This document shows, in pieces, positions 1 through 12,144 of a stretch of 64,000 nucleotides of DNA. The stretch comes from Opeltia flavorubescens (Eukaryota; Ascomycota; Lecanoromycetes; Teloschistales; Teloschistaceae), in contig KE546976.1 of assembly GCA_000442125.1 (NCBI GenBank), positions 434,001 to 498,000 of the forward strand. The letters run 5' to 3'. Within the stretch, counting starts at the first letter, position 1. Every line of letters begins with the position of its first letter. A model generated the notes under the pieces. The model saw only the letters and a program-made list of their open reading frames with translations. It was not told the DNA's origin and searched no databases. Made by a program: the position numbers and the translations under genes.

Positions 1-2674
1 AACGAGTGAGTGGAATTTCTTTAACATCTGACCCTTGCCCGGGCTGTAAACGCCATTTGTCAGGGGCAAACTCAAAATTACGAACCAACACCAGCTTGGA
101 TACAATTAGCTAACATGCATTATCTAGTTCGACAGTTCAATTCCTTACAGCCTGCACTATTCCAGCATCCGCCTCCATTACCTGATCAGCATCGCATCCG
201 GGTAGGAGGCGGTCAAGCCGAAAGCAAGTTCTACCATTCCCTACGTGTCTAGGCTGCAGGAGTGGTATCAATACGTCTTGGCTGCAGAGATTGCATAGTT
301 CAACAACTGATGAGGATACCCCCAGGGAAGGTAAGGGTCATGAGGTATAGCTAAGCGATCGCCAACGCACAGGAGCATGCGGAAGATTAATCTGTTCTGC
401 TTCAGTTTGGGTGGCGCAATTTTAAATGCCCGACAATCCGAAGGCAATAGATCAAGGTGGGCTCCCAGGATCATTATGCTTCTTCTACCGGAAGGCTGGA
501 ATTCACGGAGCTAAAATCACCAAGCCGGTTATTCAATGTGCAACGGAGATCTGCTTTCCAAAGTCGTGTTCTAGCAGGCCGATAATTTGTTCACCCCTCA
601 TGAAATTTTATTGTTCGCTTGGGTACCGACCGATATACTGCTGTGCCTACGAGTTGATGGCGCCGGATGGTCATCCAGCTAAGGCTAGAAGAGACTGACA
701 GGTTCCACAGCGTTGGAGCTACCGAATGCTGCCAGGCTCTTCATCTCACGAACCTATGGGAATCAATGGGAAGCTCGTCGGAAGACTGACTGCCTATCAT
801 CTAGGAGAGACACCCTCCAATACCACTCAATCGGTCCAACGCCATCAAATCGAAGAGGCAAAGCGACCTATGAGCATAAGTGTAGTTATTTAAGAACTGC
901 GAGGCATCAAGCTCCAAATTCGATGGTCTACTCGTTTCCAAGTTATGGGAACTCAGGTTGATGTCGTGCGACTTGAGGTTGCTGGGATGCTTCCAACTCT
1001 GCCACGGATCTACATCGCATGTATTAAATGGCGCTTTTAGGTTGGACTGTAGACTCCGCTCCGGCCTGCATGGGATACATGGGCCTTGTGGACCAAGGTA
1101 CTGTGACTGCCCAAGGGGTAACTTCACACCGCGCTTGGACCAGCCCTCGACGATTTGGATGGCTGAGGACGAGCAGCCATCCCAGCTTCGACTGTTTCGA
1201 TTGGTCGCTGATAAGTATTCTCGGACGGCGGCAAGGCGTGCGGTGTCATTGTATTGTAAGTCATGATACCCGCGTCCGCAGAAATTGAGCGACTCTCGAA
1301 GACAGCTTACGGGACTCCATCTTCGCCGTAGAGCTAGTTCGAATCAGCTTGACTACGATTCCAATAGAGGCTCGACAGTTTTCCGTGCTCGCTTCACTTG
1401 ATATTTTTCAAAGAGTGATCATAAATGACCTGGGACCGGCGATTCTCTCGAATTTCCATACTCCTTCATACTTTCATTGCAGAAACGTCCTCTCCCTACA
1501 GCAGTATTCGAATCACCCACATTCCAGCATTCCGCGGCTGCCAGAGCGACCAGATCACTAGTTATAGACAAACACCCAGCAATGAGGGCGTGGGGTTATC
1601 GAGATATCCCTTGTATGAAACAGGTAATCTGCTGTGGTACTTATTCTCCTTATATGTTCACACGGACTGACCCAGCTTTAAGGTTCCCAATTTCCGGAAG
1701 CTACGTTTATGCCGAACAAAGCTCATCACTCAGTGTCGTTGAGTACGCAACAAGTCGCCCGCTCTTTGTAACGAACATATGGAAGAAGACACCTGTCTAC
1801 AACGAGACTCAGCCATTGTGCTCTCTTCCGGGTTCAACGGCTATTTGGATCATCGGTCTAAGTCAGGAGCAGAGTCATTCATATACGGCCACAGACAGAG
1901 GAAACGAGGGCATCGCATCTGCTCCACCGTGGTTGATCTTTGGATCAGAAGGGTAGCAATTCAGTATATAACCACCGGCCAACCTCATCTGCTGTCATTT
2001 ATCAGCAGACTTACGATTCCCCGATCCGGCTCACGTTAGAACTTCAATGAAATGGACATCATCAATCAGATCTCATAACGAGATCACTATACCACCTGCT
2101 ACGCCTTGCGCTACCTGATGGCAGACAAAAGTATAGCCAAGTCAATACATCGATTTCATTCCTTAGTATGGTTTGGTTATGGATCATAGGGTCAATAGGG
2201 TTCAGGCATGTCAAACAGGTACAAGTACATATTCACAGAATTGTGTACTTAGCAAGGAGACAATAACATGGCTTAATATCGCTTTCTTGTCCAAGGTAGG
2301 AAGACTTCATGAAGTAGATCGACAGGCTATAGAAGGCTTATAATGCTACATAATTTCAACATACTCCGTAGATACGTTGTTCAATTTATTGAATGTATTG
2401 CGATTAGGATATAATATCATCAAGATGCTCGACGTCTTCAATGGAAATTTGCAGACCAATGAGAGCTTTTTTTGCACTCAGGGCCCGGTGATTGATTAGA
2501 TTGATAAGGCTTGGATTGGCGCTAGAATAAGAATATTCAAAATAATTGTCACGACTCAACACAAAAAGTTTGAAGTTCGGAGGGCTATGCTGTCCTCGTC
2601 CAGAGATGACCTCCAAGCCTGCCTTTAAAAGATCTTCTCAAGATGCAGATACAATCCCTATTCATCAAGCAGCC
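1..2674. other. Gene-free stretch, no recognised gene
   Basis: I recognise no protein family on either strand. Many short frames overlap in all phases; the longest (about 1477-1956, plus) is 159 codons and shows no motif I know. The last few hundred bases must hold the HIS3 promoter and leader. The region could hold a decayed gene or a lineage-specific one. Confidence 0.5.
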
Positions 2675-3481
2675 ATGTCAACCCCATCCTCAATTTCATC
2701 CCTTTCCCCTTCCCCATCCTCTCGCCGAACAGCGTACATATCCCGCAACACCAATGAAACGAAAATACAAGTTTCCCTCTCTCTTGATGGTGGGCCCCTC
2801 GATCTCCTCCCTGCAGATGGCAGCAATTTCGTCAATGACGGCCCAAGTCCTCCACAAAACCAGACGGCAAAAACACATGCGAGTCAGATCACCCCCTCGC
2901 AGCAAATATGGATCTGGACTGGGATTGGGTTCTTGGACCATATGCTTCACGCGTGGGCAAAGCATGCTGGGTGGAGCTTGAGAATTAGATGCCAGGGAGA
3001 TCTTGAAAGTATGTTCTGCGTTCTTGCTATGGGTCACTGTTTCCTTGGACTATTATTGACGAGATTATTGATAGTTGACGACCACCATACAACCGAAGAT
3101 ACCTTCCTCGCTCTCGGCACCGCCTTCACCACGGCCCTCGGTCCTCGCTCCGGTATTGCACGTTTTGGCCACGCCTACGCCCCGCTTGATGAAGCCCTCT
3201 CCCGTGCCGTCATTGATATCTCTTCTCGCCCATTCTTCGTTGGCAATTTTGACTTTAAGTTGCCTATGATGGGGACATTGAATACACAGATGATTCATCA
3301 TGGGCTTGGCAGCTGGGCGCAAAATGCTGGCGTCACATTACACGTGGATGTCATTAAGGGGGACAATGACCATCATCGAGCGGAGAGCGCGTTCAAAGCA
3401 TTGGCGGTTGCGTGTAAGATGGCGTGTCAGAAGGTGGTAGGAAAGGAAGGGGAGATCGTCAGCACCAAGGGAGTGTTATGA
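2675..3481 (+). CDS. HIS3: Imidazoleglycerol-phosphate dehydratase
   Basis: This enzyme dehydrates imidazole-glycerol phosphate to imidazole-acetol phosphate in histidine synthesis, in the cytosol. The early RTAYISRNTNET segment, GIGFLDHMLHAWAKH, DDHHTTED and DNDHHRAES are the family signatures, including the His/Glu metal ligands. Coding exons are 2675-3008 and 3075-3481, giving 246 aa. The 66-nt intron 3009-3074 starts GTATGT, ends AG, has a multiple-of-three length and contains no in-frame stop, so an uncorrected reading frame runs straight through it; splicing restores GDLEIDDHHT. The ATG at 2675 (gccATGt) fits the family start better than in-frame ATGs at 2546 and 2606. A loop of about 30 residues after LDGG is low-complexity. 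Confidence 0.95.
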   Translation: MSTPSSISSLSPSPSSRRTAYISRNTNETKIQVSLSLDGGPLDLLPADGSNFVNDGPSPPQNQTAKTHASQITPSQQIWIWTGIGFLDHMLHAWAKHAGWSLRIRCQGDLESMFCVLAMGHCFLGLLLTRLLIVDDHHTTEDTFLALGTAFTTALGPRSGIARFGHAYAPLDEALSRAVIDISSRPFFVGNFDFKLPMMGTLNTQMIHHGLGSWAQNAGVTLHVDVIKGDNDHHRAESAFKALAVACKMACQKVVGKEGEIVSTKGVL

Positions 3482-5430
3482 ATCAGAAGAGGGATTGGGA
3501 GATTGTATCATTCCGACTTGGAAGTCTATCTGTTTCATGGCTCCAATTTCAGTCTTTGATCGACCACTACTCGATGGATGTGGAAGAAGCGTGAATCAAG
3601 AAAGGATGATATTGCTTCAGTTGCCGACTCATGGCTAGTTCATTGGGGCAGTGATTGTCGCCTGCGAAGGAAGCAAAGAAACCAGGACACTTCCACGGCG
3701 ATTGCCTCGGAAAGCCAGCACGCTCAATTCTACTCCCTCGGGAAGGTCCTGTTCTCAAGTCTCTTATGTCTCATGTCCAGCTGGCTTGTACTTGATATCG
3801 CCACCCTCCACGAAGCACGTCTCGGCTGCATGTTCGATTTCCATATCAGGTCGACATCACTTAAGCAGCCTCTATACTCATCAAGGTCATCGAGGTCGCG
3901 AGCAACTACACTCCGGTCGACTATCGCTGGACAGATGCTATGAAAGTCACCATTTCAGTCATCAACAAAACGGTAGGACACAACCAAGCTATTGAAATGT
4001 ACTTGCAAAGGTCAGTGAATCTCAAATCAATCTACAGCAGAATGGTGCAAGTGTTGTGTCAGTCGAGAGCAGCATCCTCAACTTCTCATCTGCCCTCACG
4101 GCATTGTTCCAACGCCCTAGCAACATTAAGCGTGCTCTTCTCCGGACCAGAATCTCAATCTCTGCGAACGCCATGACCGATCAGCTTTCTCAGCATTCCA
4201 TGGAGCTTCAGCGGCTAGAGAATGTCCAGCTAAACTCATAGCGTACAGCAATTGCACATGGCTAATTCAGGAAGGATGTAAAGAGATCCCCTTGTGCAGC
4301 TTGGGTGTGGACATCATTGGAGATCTACTAGGAGTTTGTGAAGATACATCTTTAAGACAGGAGGTTGGATAAACAGTGAAAATTGAAATGACTTACAGAA
4401 GCTCGGGAAATTTAAGAGATGATGCCGGCCCGGTATATGAATGATAGCATCTCATTGACCAGATAAACCTTGAGCAGGACTCTCAATATCACGTTCAATG
4501 CCCTACATTTTATGTACACGACTGCCAAAATTAGATTAGGTCATACAATGAATAGAGTTCGTCTTAAACTCAAGAGAGATATATCTTGCCACATCAAAAT
4601 AATCAATCAACCACTCGTCATTATATTGTCTGTCTCTCTTCCGAATCCTTCTCTCTAATAGAAAATCATCGATCACCGACATGTTGCCGAATTTACTCCA
4701 TTCCAGAATTTCAGTAAGATGATACTGTTCCCCCTGACGGTACTCCCCCGTATAGCTCCCATCGCTACCATTTCGCTCCTTTTCTACCTCTTTCAACACT
4801 AGAAAAATGGTCCCAGGCCAAGAGAACGGAGATCAAAACGTCCTGTTTCGAGATTCTTACACACTACTTAAAAGTAATCGTTATATCTTTTAATGATTGC
4901 TTCCTATATACTAGAATGTAGAAAATACAATGATATCTCCTGCATCCCATACCAGGGTAAAACTTATCACAATCCGAAAGAAGACATATCTGTATAAGAA
5001 CCTTTTCCCCTTGGAATAGAACATTTAATTCACCTATATAAAAACACCCCACAAAAATCCGAATTCCCAAAGATTGAAGTACAAAAATAAAAAGGAGGCC
5101 GAGTGTATGAACCTATCGGAGGTAGTAGGAGCTTGGGTAACAAAGGTTTTGTTTCAAGTTAACGAGTAATCGGTGATGATGGACAACATTAAAGATATAG
5201 GAAGAAAATAGTATCAGCTATTACAAATGGGCTCACTAAGTGATTTGCTGCCTTTCTACCGCCCCTACCATTTATCTGACATGCTGTCAACACCACACTC
5301 CAAACAGGCATTTCTATCTCGACGCCCTTGAAAGTCGTGGTATCGATGTCCTTCTCACAGATTAGGACGTCCAGTGATGGCAACCCGTTCATCAAGGCCA
5401 TTGTCATGACTACATACCAATCAACACCAA
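3482..5430. other. Intergenic region between HIS3 and the Mg transporter
   Basis: About 1.9 kb between two genes whose 3' ends face each other. Overlapping plus-strand frames at 3578-4241 (up to 121 codons) look faintly protein-like but share no family motif I recognise and change frame repeatedly. From about 4400 to 5200 the DNA is AT-rich. No gene is supported. Confidence 0.4.
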
Positions 5431-7471
5431 CTAAATGAACCTCAACCTCCTCGCCACGGCTAGGCTCGCCAAAACAATCGCTGCAATCACCCCACAGATC
5501 CCAAAGAACCATCCCAGACCCTCAGAATTCTTCCCCGGAATAGGCACATTCATCCCGAACAAACCACAGATCAAATTCAACGGCACCAGAATCGTCGCCA
5601 ACAGCGTGATCTTACTCAAGACCTCGTTAGCTCTGTTCCCTTGCACAATCGTATCGACGCTGAGCTGTGCAAGATGGTTCGTGTGGCTGCGGTTGAGCAT
5701 CTGATCAAAGTGACTAAGGTTGCTCATCATAGTCACGACATGGTCTTGAATATCGCTCAGGTAGAGGCCGATTTCCGAGCGAGGTGTGATACTGTATTGG
5801 TCGTTGCAGCGTTTAGAGAAGCCTTTGATCACATCCGCCTTGCCTCCTAGAAGACGCATAAGGGAGTTGACTTTCTTCCGGCACCCGCCGATTTGTCGCA
5901 GAAGAGACGAAAAATCGTCGGTGCGGGCGATGAAGACTTGTTCTTCGATGGTGTCGGTCTCACGCTCGATGGCAGTGATGACGGGGCCGAAGGTATCGAC
6001 TATGTTATCACTAAAATCAAGACGGTCAGTGCCAGTTCGTGAAAGGTGTTTCTCAAATCACAAAGAAGAAGACATACATCATGGCGTAGCAAATCCAGTC
6101 TGCGGTCAATGCCATATAATCTCTTAGCTTTCCAATCCTCTTCCTCACATTTGCGGCATGCGGACTTTGCGTGTATGTAAAGGTTAAGATACCCTCACGG
6201 AAGACCACCATATATACATTGACAGGGTCCATGTAGTCCTCGCTTGTCTTGTCCATTTGGAAGAAGGAGCGAAAGCAAACAAAGTAATATTGCTTGAAAA
6301 GCTCAACTTTCTCGCGGGCTTCCTGGGTTATGATATCTTCCGTTGTCAATCGATGGATGCCGAAAGCGCCCTGGAATGCATGAAGCTCTTCCTCAGTAGG
6401 ATCGAGAACATCCAGCCACCAGACACCGCTTTTCTGCGGAAGTTCAAACAGATCACGAAAAGTTTCGCCTGGGGTAAGTAAATCACGCAATTCCGCTGCG
6501 TGGATCGTTTGTTCGAGTTCCGAAGAAAAGAAGCTGTAACGGCTCGGTTCGGTGAAGCTCATTCGACGATCTCTTGGGCCATGTTCATGGAGCGTATCGT
6601 TGCTCTTCTCTTCGACCACCGAGTTTTCATCAAGGGCAATTTTTGAGTCAATTCGCTCAGGAGTCGCAGATTGGGTCACAATCTTGGGAACCGAGTGGGC
6701 ACTATTTTGCTGACGCTGATCTTCAAATATACGTGGCCGCTGACCATGGGAAGAGAAGCTGAGCTTCTGTCGAATTCGATGCTCCAACGGCGACTTTGCT
6801 GGGTTGAATTTCGCTACATACTCATCGAGCTCCTCGAAATCAATCCTGTGGTATTCTTCTTCTGGTTCCGGGAAGCAAACGTCGCTTGCAGCGCAGGAAG
6901 CATGGCCAGCGTGTATTTCAGTGCGGTGAACGCTGCCATTGCTAAAAGTAGGTCGACGATGATGCGTGCCCCCAGATACAGTCCGATGTAGGCCGACATC
7001 AAGTTCAGAAGGCCCTTTGCTGCCAACAGTATTGGCACGTTCACGGCGACGAGACTCTGCAAAGGCGTCGACTGAGTTGGCAGGGGAGGTGGAACGAGAT
7101 GACGGCGAGGACTCTCGGGACCGGTTTTGACGGGCATTACTACGACGACGGCCATTGCCTTGACGGTGGATTGCTGGACTTGCAGAGCCTCGACGCTGAA
7201 TCCCATTCTCACCTTTGATGCTTCTGTCATCATCTATAATGGCATGTTCGAAATCCCTGGAAATTGGTCCATCTTCGAAATTGCCAGGGGCAAGGCGGAA
7301 TAAATCTGGTCTACCCCCTCTTGCAACGCTCTGAGTGGTGTTTCCTCGGCTTCGTGCTTGCAATGTTTGAGTCGCAGAATCTGCACGAGGCATTGATGTC
7401 GGCTGATTGCGGTGGTCGTCCAGATCAGGGGACGAGCTTTCACCTCGGGTCTTTGAACTTGGAGATTCCAT
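5431..7471 (-). CDS. CorA-family magnesium transporter (Mnr2/Alr-like)
   Basis: A divalent-cation channel of the CorA superfamily, most like fungal Mnr2/Alr proteins that move Mg2+ at the vacuole or plasma membrane. Exons are 7471-6078 and 6010-5431 (657 aa); intron 6011-6077 runs GTATGT to TTTTAG. Residues 1-300 are a Ser/Arg-rich, presumably cytosolic tail. The CorA domain follows (GVWWLDVLDP, LTTEDI, CYAMIDNIVDTFGPV across the junction). Two C-terminal membrane helices flank the selectivity motif FGMNVPIPG, and the protein ends right after helix 2. The ATG at 7471 (MESPSSK) is the first credible start; the open frame continues upstream only with non-ATG codons. Vacuolar versus surface location cannot be told from sequence. 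Confidence 0.92.
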
Positions 7472-8411
7472 CGTGCTGCAATTATCGTGTACAGAACCAA
7501 TATAATGAATGGAATCCTTGCCGACGAGCAACTGCCAAATGGAAGGCTCTCGGATAGAAGAGTCGATCCTTTGGCGTCCGCCAGAAACAGTGTAGGGTAA
7601 GCACCCCTACACTCTCCGCTTTTGTCTACTCCAGCTTGAAGTGTAGAGGACTTGGACCTCTATTGCAACCCTTCGTCCCTCTCCCCTCCTCTCCTCTTAA
7701 TGTTCGTATGAGCGACTAGACGGCGTTCTTCTGTTTATGAAAGTCAAGTTATGGAGGCTTGAGGTCGCCTCCACAAATGACTCGAAGCCTTGGGCCTAGG
7801 AGAGGTCGGACGAAGGAGAAGTAGACAAAGTGAAGTCCCGCCAATTTGGTGGTGGTCGAAGAGCTATGATTAGTCGCCAGACTGGGTGGATGTATTGCAC
7901 CTATCGAGAACGAAAGACCCTTCTAGTCTTTCGTGCTTCTCGTAGGATGAGTTGTTTCAATTTGCTGTGCTTCGGGGGAAAACAGCGAGTTGTAATTTGA
8001 GCTCTCTACAAAATGGAATCGTAAAGACCTGAATCTGGTTTGCTGGAAAAGAGCTTCAGGGGTAAAGTGTATGGTATGCAATGTTCTAGGGTTAGGATGA
8101 TGTTTGAGAAGATTAAGAAACTTAAAAGGTAGATGAGGGAATTACTTAAAAGGATTGAACTAGTAGGTTGTTTGGCAAATGTGTAACTTAATTCTTTGAG
8201 ACGCTAAACCAGTAACGGATCATGACTCGTGACTAAGCATAAATTCCACATAATTAAATTCATATTTACCTCGGTTGTGAAAGTGCAAGAGAAAAGCTGT
8301 TTGATTTTCTACAAGACTATTGGAGCAGTACCTATTGTATCAACATGAGCTTGCGTGGATATTGGAGTCATAATATCTTCAGGGATGAAGGATGCTGTAT
8401 CGCTACACAAT
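7472..8411. other. Upstream region of the Mg transporter
   Basis: No protein gene is seen. The part next to the transporter start is pyrimidine-rich on the coding strand, as in fungal leaders. A TAGGGTTA (telobox) word lies at 8087-8094 inside CTAGGGTTAGG, about 0.6 kb upstream of the transporter start. The rest is AT-rich and holds the 3' flank of the prephenate dehydratase gene. Confidence 0.5.
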
Positions 8412-9560
8412 CTATGCGGATCCCACTTGCTGCTCGGCTTGATCTATCCAGCTCCCAAGCCATCTCCATGCCTTTGCCTTCCTTCCCAGCTCGTCCAATG
8501 CCTCGTTCATAGTGCCACCACCCGCAGCTTCTCTCTTCCCTTGTACCTCAATCAGGAAAACATAGTGCCAGGCATGCTCGAGACTTGGCCGACTGTGAAT
8601 GCCTGTAAGATTCAGCTCACGATCCTTGAACGTCTGGAGGACATCCGCCAATGTGCCACTGGGCTGTTGAGCGAGGGTGAAGGAGATCAGCGTCTTCCAC
8701 CGCAACCCATTTGTAGAAGACCGTTGAATGGATGTTTGATCGTGGCTTTCTTGACTTGCGTCTTTGTTTCTCAAAATAAAAAAGCGTGTCGAGTTGTCGT
8801 TGCGGTCTTGGATGCCTTCAGCCAAAACTTCCAGCCCGTTAATCTTGGCAGCAAGACTACTGCTGATAGCCACAGCTTGACTGTTGGATCCTTCCTCTGC
8901 CACTCTTTCAGCTGCCTTGCTTGTAGAGGACACATCTTGCCTCTCTGCTCCTGGTAAATGCAGGGATAAGTATCGTTCACATTGCCCAAGTGCTTGTGGA
9001 TGACTGTAGACGGAATGAATATGCTGAAAATCAATAGATCCTTGCGACGGCGACTCGTGATCTGGTATCTCTGGTCTATGGTAATCTTTACCCGGAGAGT
9101 GCTGTGGTAGCCTTTGAGATGGATGCCCGACGAGACAATGACATACGGGCATGTACAGCTCGCCACAAACGAGCAGATCAGGAAAACTCGACTCACGATC
9201 GACTAGAAGGTCGAGGGTGAAGACCACCGTTCCGAATGTACTATTCTCGAAAGGAACAACGGCGAAAGTACAGGACGTAGATTGTATAGCAGTAAACGCA
9301 TCTACAAGAATACAGATTGGATCAGATTTTCGACGATTCGTTTCTTCCCAAAGAGAATCGTCATGAAGTTATAGAATTTACCTTTGATAGAGCTTTGAGG
9401 GTCATAGTCGTAATCAGTATTGGTGAAGTAAGCTAAAGCAGCCTACAGATCCGTTACAGATCTTGTTTTGGGAAGGGAAATCAGATGACATACGGACCTG
9501 GTGACTGTAAGAAGCCTGTGGACCAAGGTATGCGACTTTGGGCTTAATGAAACTACTCAT
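8412..9560 (-). CDS. PHA2: Prephenate dehydratase
   Basis: Converts prephenate to phenylpyruvate, the committed step to phenylalanine. Exons are 9560-9498, 9442-9382 and 9301-8412 (337 aa). The start VAYLGPQASYSHQ-AALAYF and VVPFENSTFGTV are the catalytic-domain signatures. STRFFILRN closes that domain (the Thr-Arg-Phe active-site motif), and an ACT regulatory domain follows (SLEHAWHYVFLIEV), so feedback by phenylalanine is likely. Intron 1 (9443-9497) needs a weak GTCCGT donor to give HQAAL; a consensus GTATGT four bases further on with a later AG would give HQVPYF instead. Intron 2 is 9302-9381. The middle of the catalytic domain is interrupted by a low-complexity insert (SPGKDYHRPEIPDHESPSQG). 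Confidence 0.92.
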
Positions 9561-9865
9561 TATTGCGCGATGGCCACGACTGTGAATTCTTCGAAAATAC
9601 ACTTACTTGCAATTCAGCGATGCTTATTACCGACTATGCATGAAAGGATTATACGCGAAATTTAAGCGCTCAAAGGAATGTTGTAAGGGAGTAAACAGGT
9701 TCGCAACACCCCTAGCAGATTTTGAGAAGTTCAAAGAGCGTGGAGAAGTTGAAATTCGGGTAATCGGGATGGATAGCAAGGTATCGATTGCCAGTATCAC
9801 ACAGACCGAGGTCTGGGAACATGGAATGTATTTGCTTAATGTAGCGTTTAGATGTCCATTTAGTA

Positions 9866-12112
9866 TTACTTGACGCCGGTCATGCTTGCTGGTAGACAAA
9901 CCCATACCGTCCCAACAATGCCCATAATGACCGATACAATAATCAAAAACCAATCCAACGCCTTCTCTTTCATGTTTATCTCCTTCCCGAAGATTTTCAG
10001 ATAAAATGCTAACGGCAGAATGATACAAATTATGAACCCAAAAATAGAGCCCATCAATGACATTATTGTGTCAAACGAAGGTATCAAAATAGCTACAATG
10101 ACGATGATGGTTGTAAGAGCAATCCTAATCGTAATGCGGATTATCGCTCGACTAAATGTGGATAGACCAGCGAGAGGTGAAGGAGATGCGACATTTCGCC
10201 CATCAAGGCCCAGCAACTTATCGGCTGAGCTGATTATCGGTCGAGAACTGTAGCACGCGTCAGCTCGATACTTGCCCACTTCTTGCTCAGTCTGGCCATA
10301 CTTTAAGGGGATCTTGGTAATGGGTATGACTGTTATGAAGACAACCATCATGATCGAGAGGGTTCGTGGATAGCCGTGAGTGAGCAGTATATTAGAGGTG
10401 ATTTCATCTCGCACCGACGTTCCAAACATGAGCCAGCCTATGACAGCCATGGTTCCGCCGAGGGTATACTACGATAATTAGCTCCACTTCATGGATGAGT
10501 ATTTCCCGCTTACAGTAGAGGCAAAGGTGATGTAGAGGCCTTTGCGGAATTTGCGAGGGTGTCGCATGTCTCGGTATATGCTTGGAAAGACAGTGAGGCC
10601 ACCCCATACGGCTGCTATAGTTTAGCTGCGAGGTGGGCAGTGTGGGAGATTGCCTGGCTTACCCATGACAAGTCCGAAACTTAACGGCAATGTCGACCAG
10701 CGTTGAGGAAGTAAATGGGTTGATGCAGGCTGGAGCAGCGAGCCTGGGGAATGTTGTTTCAGCAAACCATCGATAAGAATCAGTACGAAGACTACGCAAG
10801 GTCAGTGAAAGTATCTAGGTTGAAATCAGCTGCATTAATGCTTACTCCCTGCAGAACATAGAACTCCAAATACGCTCGTGATGCTAAGATACCGCAGCGG
10901 CACAAAATTCAAGGGGAGTACAATTATCCCACAGAGGATTTTTCCTTCAGTGATACCCCATCCAGGTACCAATGCATTCAGACTGTCGGCAAAGAGAAGA
11001 GCATGAGGAACACAGTTCCCTGCAAGCTCCAGCGTGATGAGTATCTCCATCGCGATACGTGTCTTGGTTCCAAAGGCGGCAGACCCAAGTTCCGAGAAAT
11101 GTGTCATCCTTGGAAATCGGTCGAGACATTTGGCAAGAAGTGCTGATGTATACGTTGTAACCAATGCCGACGTTAGAAAAAAGAAGGACCCAATAAGCCA
11201 GCCGGAGTACTGAAGAGCCAGAGGCAAGCTTAAGATACCCACGCCCACAAGAACATTAATTGAATTGAGAACAGTCTGTGGAAGAGTTGAGCGACCAATA
11301 ACCTCTTCTACGATGTTGCCGTCCTCTTGCTCGATGCGTCGAATCAAGAGTGGCTCATCTTCTTTGTCTGGCTCTCCTACGCCCGCAAGTTGCTGCTCCT
11401 CGAGCAGTTTTCCCGCATGCTGCAGAGATGATTCGTTGACTCGTGAGGTAAGAGATCCATAAACTCCGCCATTACTTGATGCGTAAGGTGACGCCAAATA
11501 CGGTGCCTGGTCGACGACGTTTGGCTCTCTTAATTCCGATGTTCTTCCAGAAGCCTGCCTCTGGCTGTCAGGAGTGGCGGGGGAAGAGTCATCGAGGACA
11601 GCTTGGGAGCTTGACCCCTGTCGTTCTAGCTGTTGACGTAACAACGATCTCCGATCTAAAGGCGACGGTTCGTGCCAGCGAGCTCCGATCCCTTCTTCCT
11701 CTGCCTCGGTGGATACAACGACAGCTGGACGGTGGAAGGGTAATTCATTGAAACCTGCAGCTCGCTGCCAGGACCGTGCAAAGTTTTCAAGGCTGTTCAG
11801 CCCGCCCACCTGCGCCAGCGAGTTCAACCGCATAGAAATGGACGATCTACACGTCAAATTGGTCAGCATCGAGTCCGGATCGGAGACGTATCCGAGCTTC
11901 TATTACCTCCTTCTCCGAAGACCGCCACCCGAGGCCTCATTGTCCTCGTTGTTGCTGCGTGGAATATCAACCCGGGCTGATTCTGAGGCCGACTCAGGCT
12001 CATCGAAACGAACACGGCTCGAGACTGAGCCTGTTGAGCCTTGTCTTGGAGAATTACGGCCATACTCGTAGTCTCGCCATGTCAACGGGCCCTTGGAGCC
12101 AGGGGCAGTCAT
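9866..12112 (-). CDS. AVT1: Vacuolar amino-acid transporter, AVT1-like
   Basis: An AAAP-family H+/amino-acid antiporter, most like yeast Avt1, which loads neutral amino acids into the vacuole. Exons are 12112-11907, 11846-10846, 10791-10663, 10614-10514 and 10468-9866 (679 aa); introns are 45-60 nt. The first 230 residues are a Ser/Arg-rich cytosolic tail ending at PLLIRR. The membrane core starts at LPQTVLNSINVLVGVGILSL, the diagnostic first helix, and continues through about ten helices including SPGSLLQPA, AAVWGGLTVFPSIYRDM and TLGGTMAVIGWLMFG. All five exons join in phase. The start ATG overlaps the stop of an upstream mini-ORF. Substrate choice is inferred from the family. Confidence 0.92.
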
Positions 12113-12144
12113 CGCGGCCCTTCAGGTCTGGGTGGTCCACGCAT
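12109..12144 (-). promoter_or_regulatory. Upstream ORF overlapping the AVT1-like start
   Basis: An ATG at 12144 opens an 11-codon ORF (MRGPPRPEGPR). Its TGA lies in the sequence ATGA that also contains the AVT1-like start codon, so the ORF ends exactly at the main start. This layout can lower or condition translation by reinitiation. Whether it lies in the transcript is not known, and conservation is untested. Confidence 0.45.

Noticed and set aside
2546-2674. A 43-residue N-terminal extension of HIS3
   Set aside because: The family start is close to the RTAYISRNT segment, and the ATG at 2675 has the better context.
3578-4241. Possible degraded gene after HIS3
   Set aside because: Phases shift repeatedly and no family is recognisable; kept only as a note in the intergenic entry.
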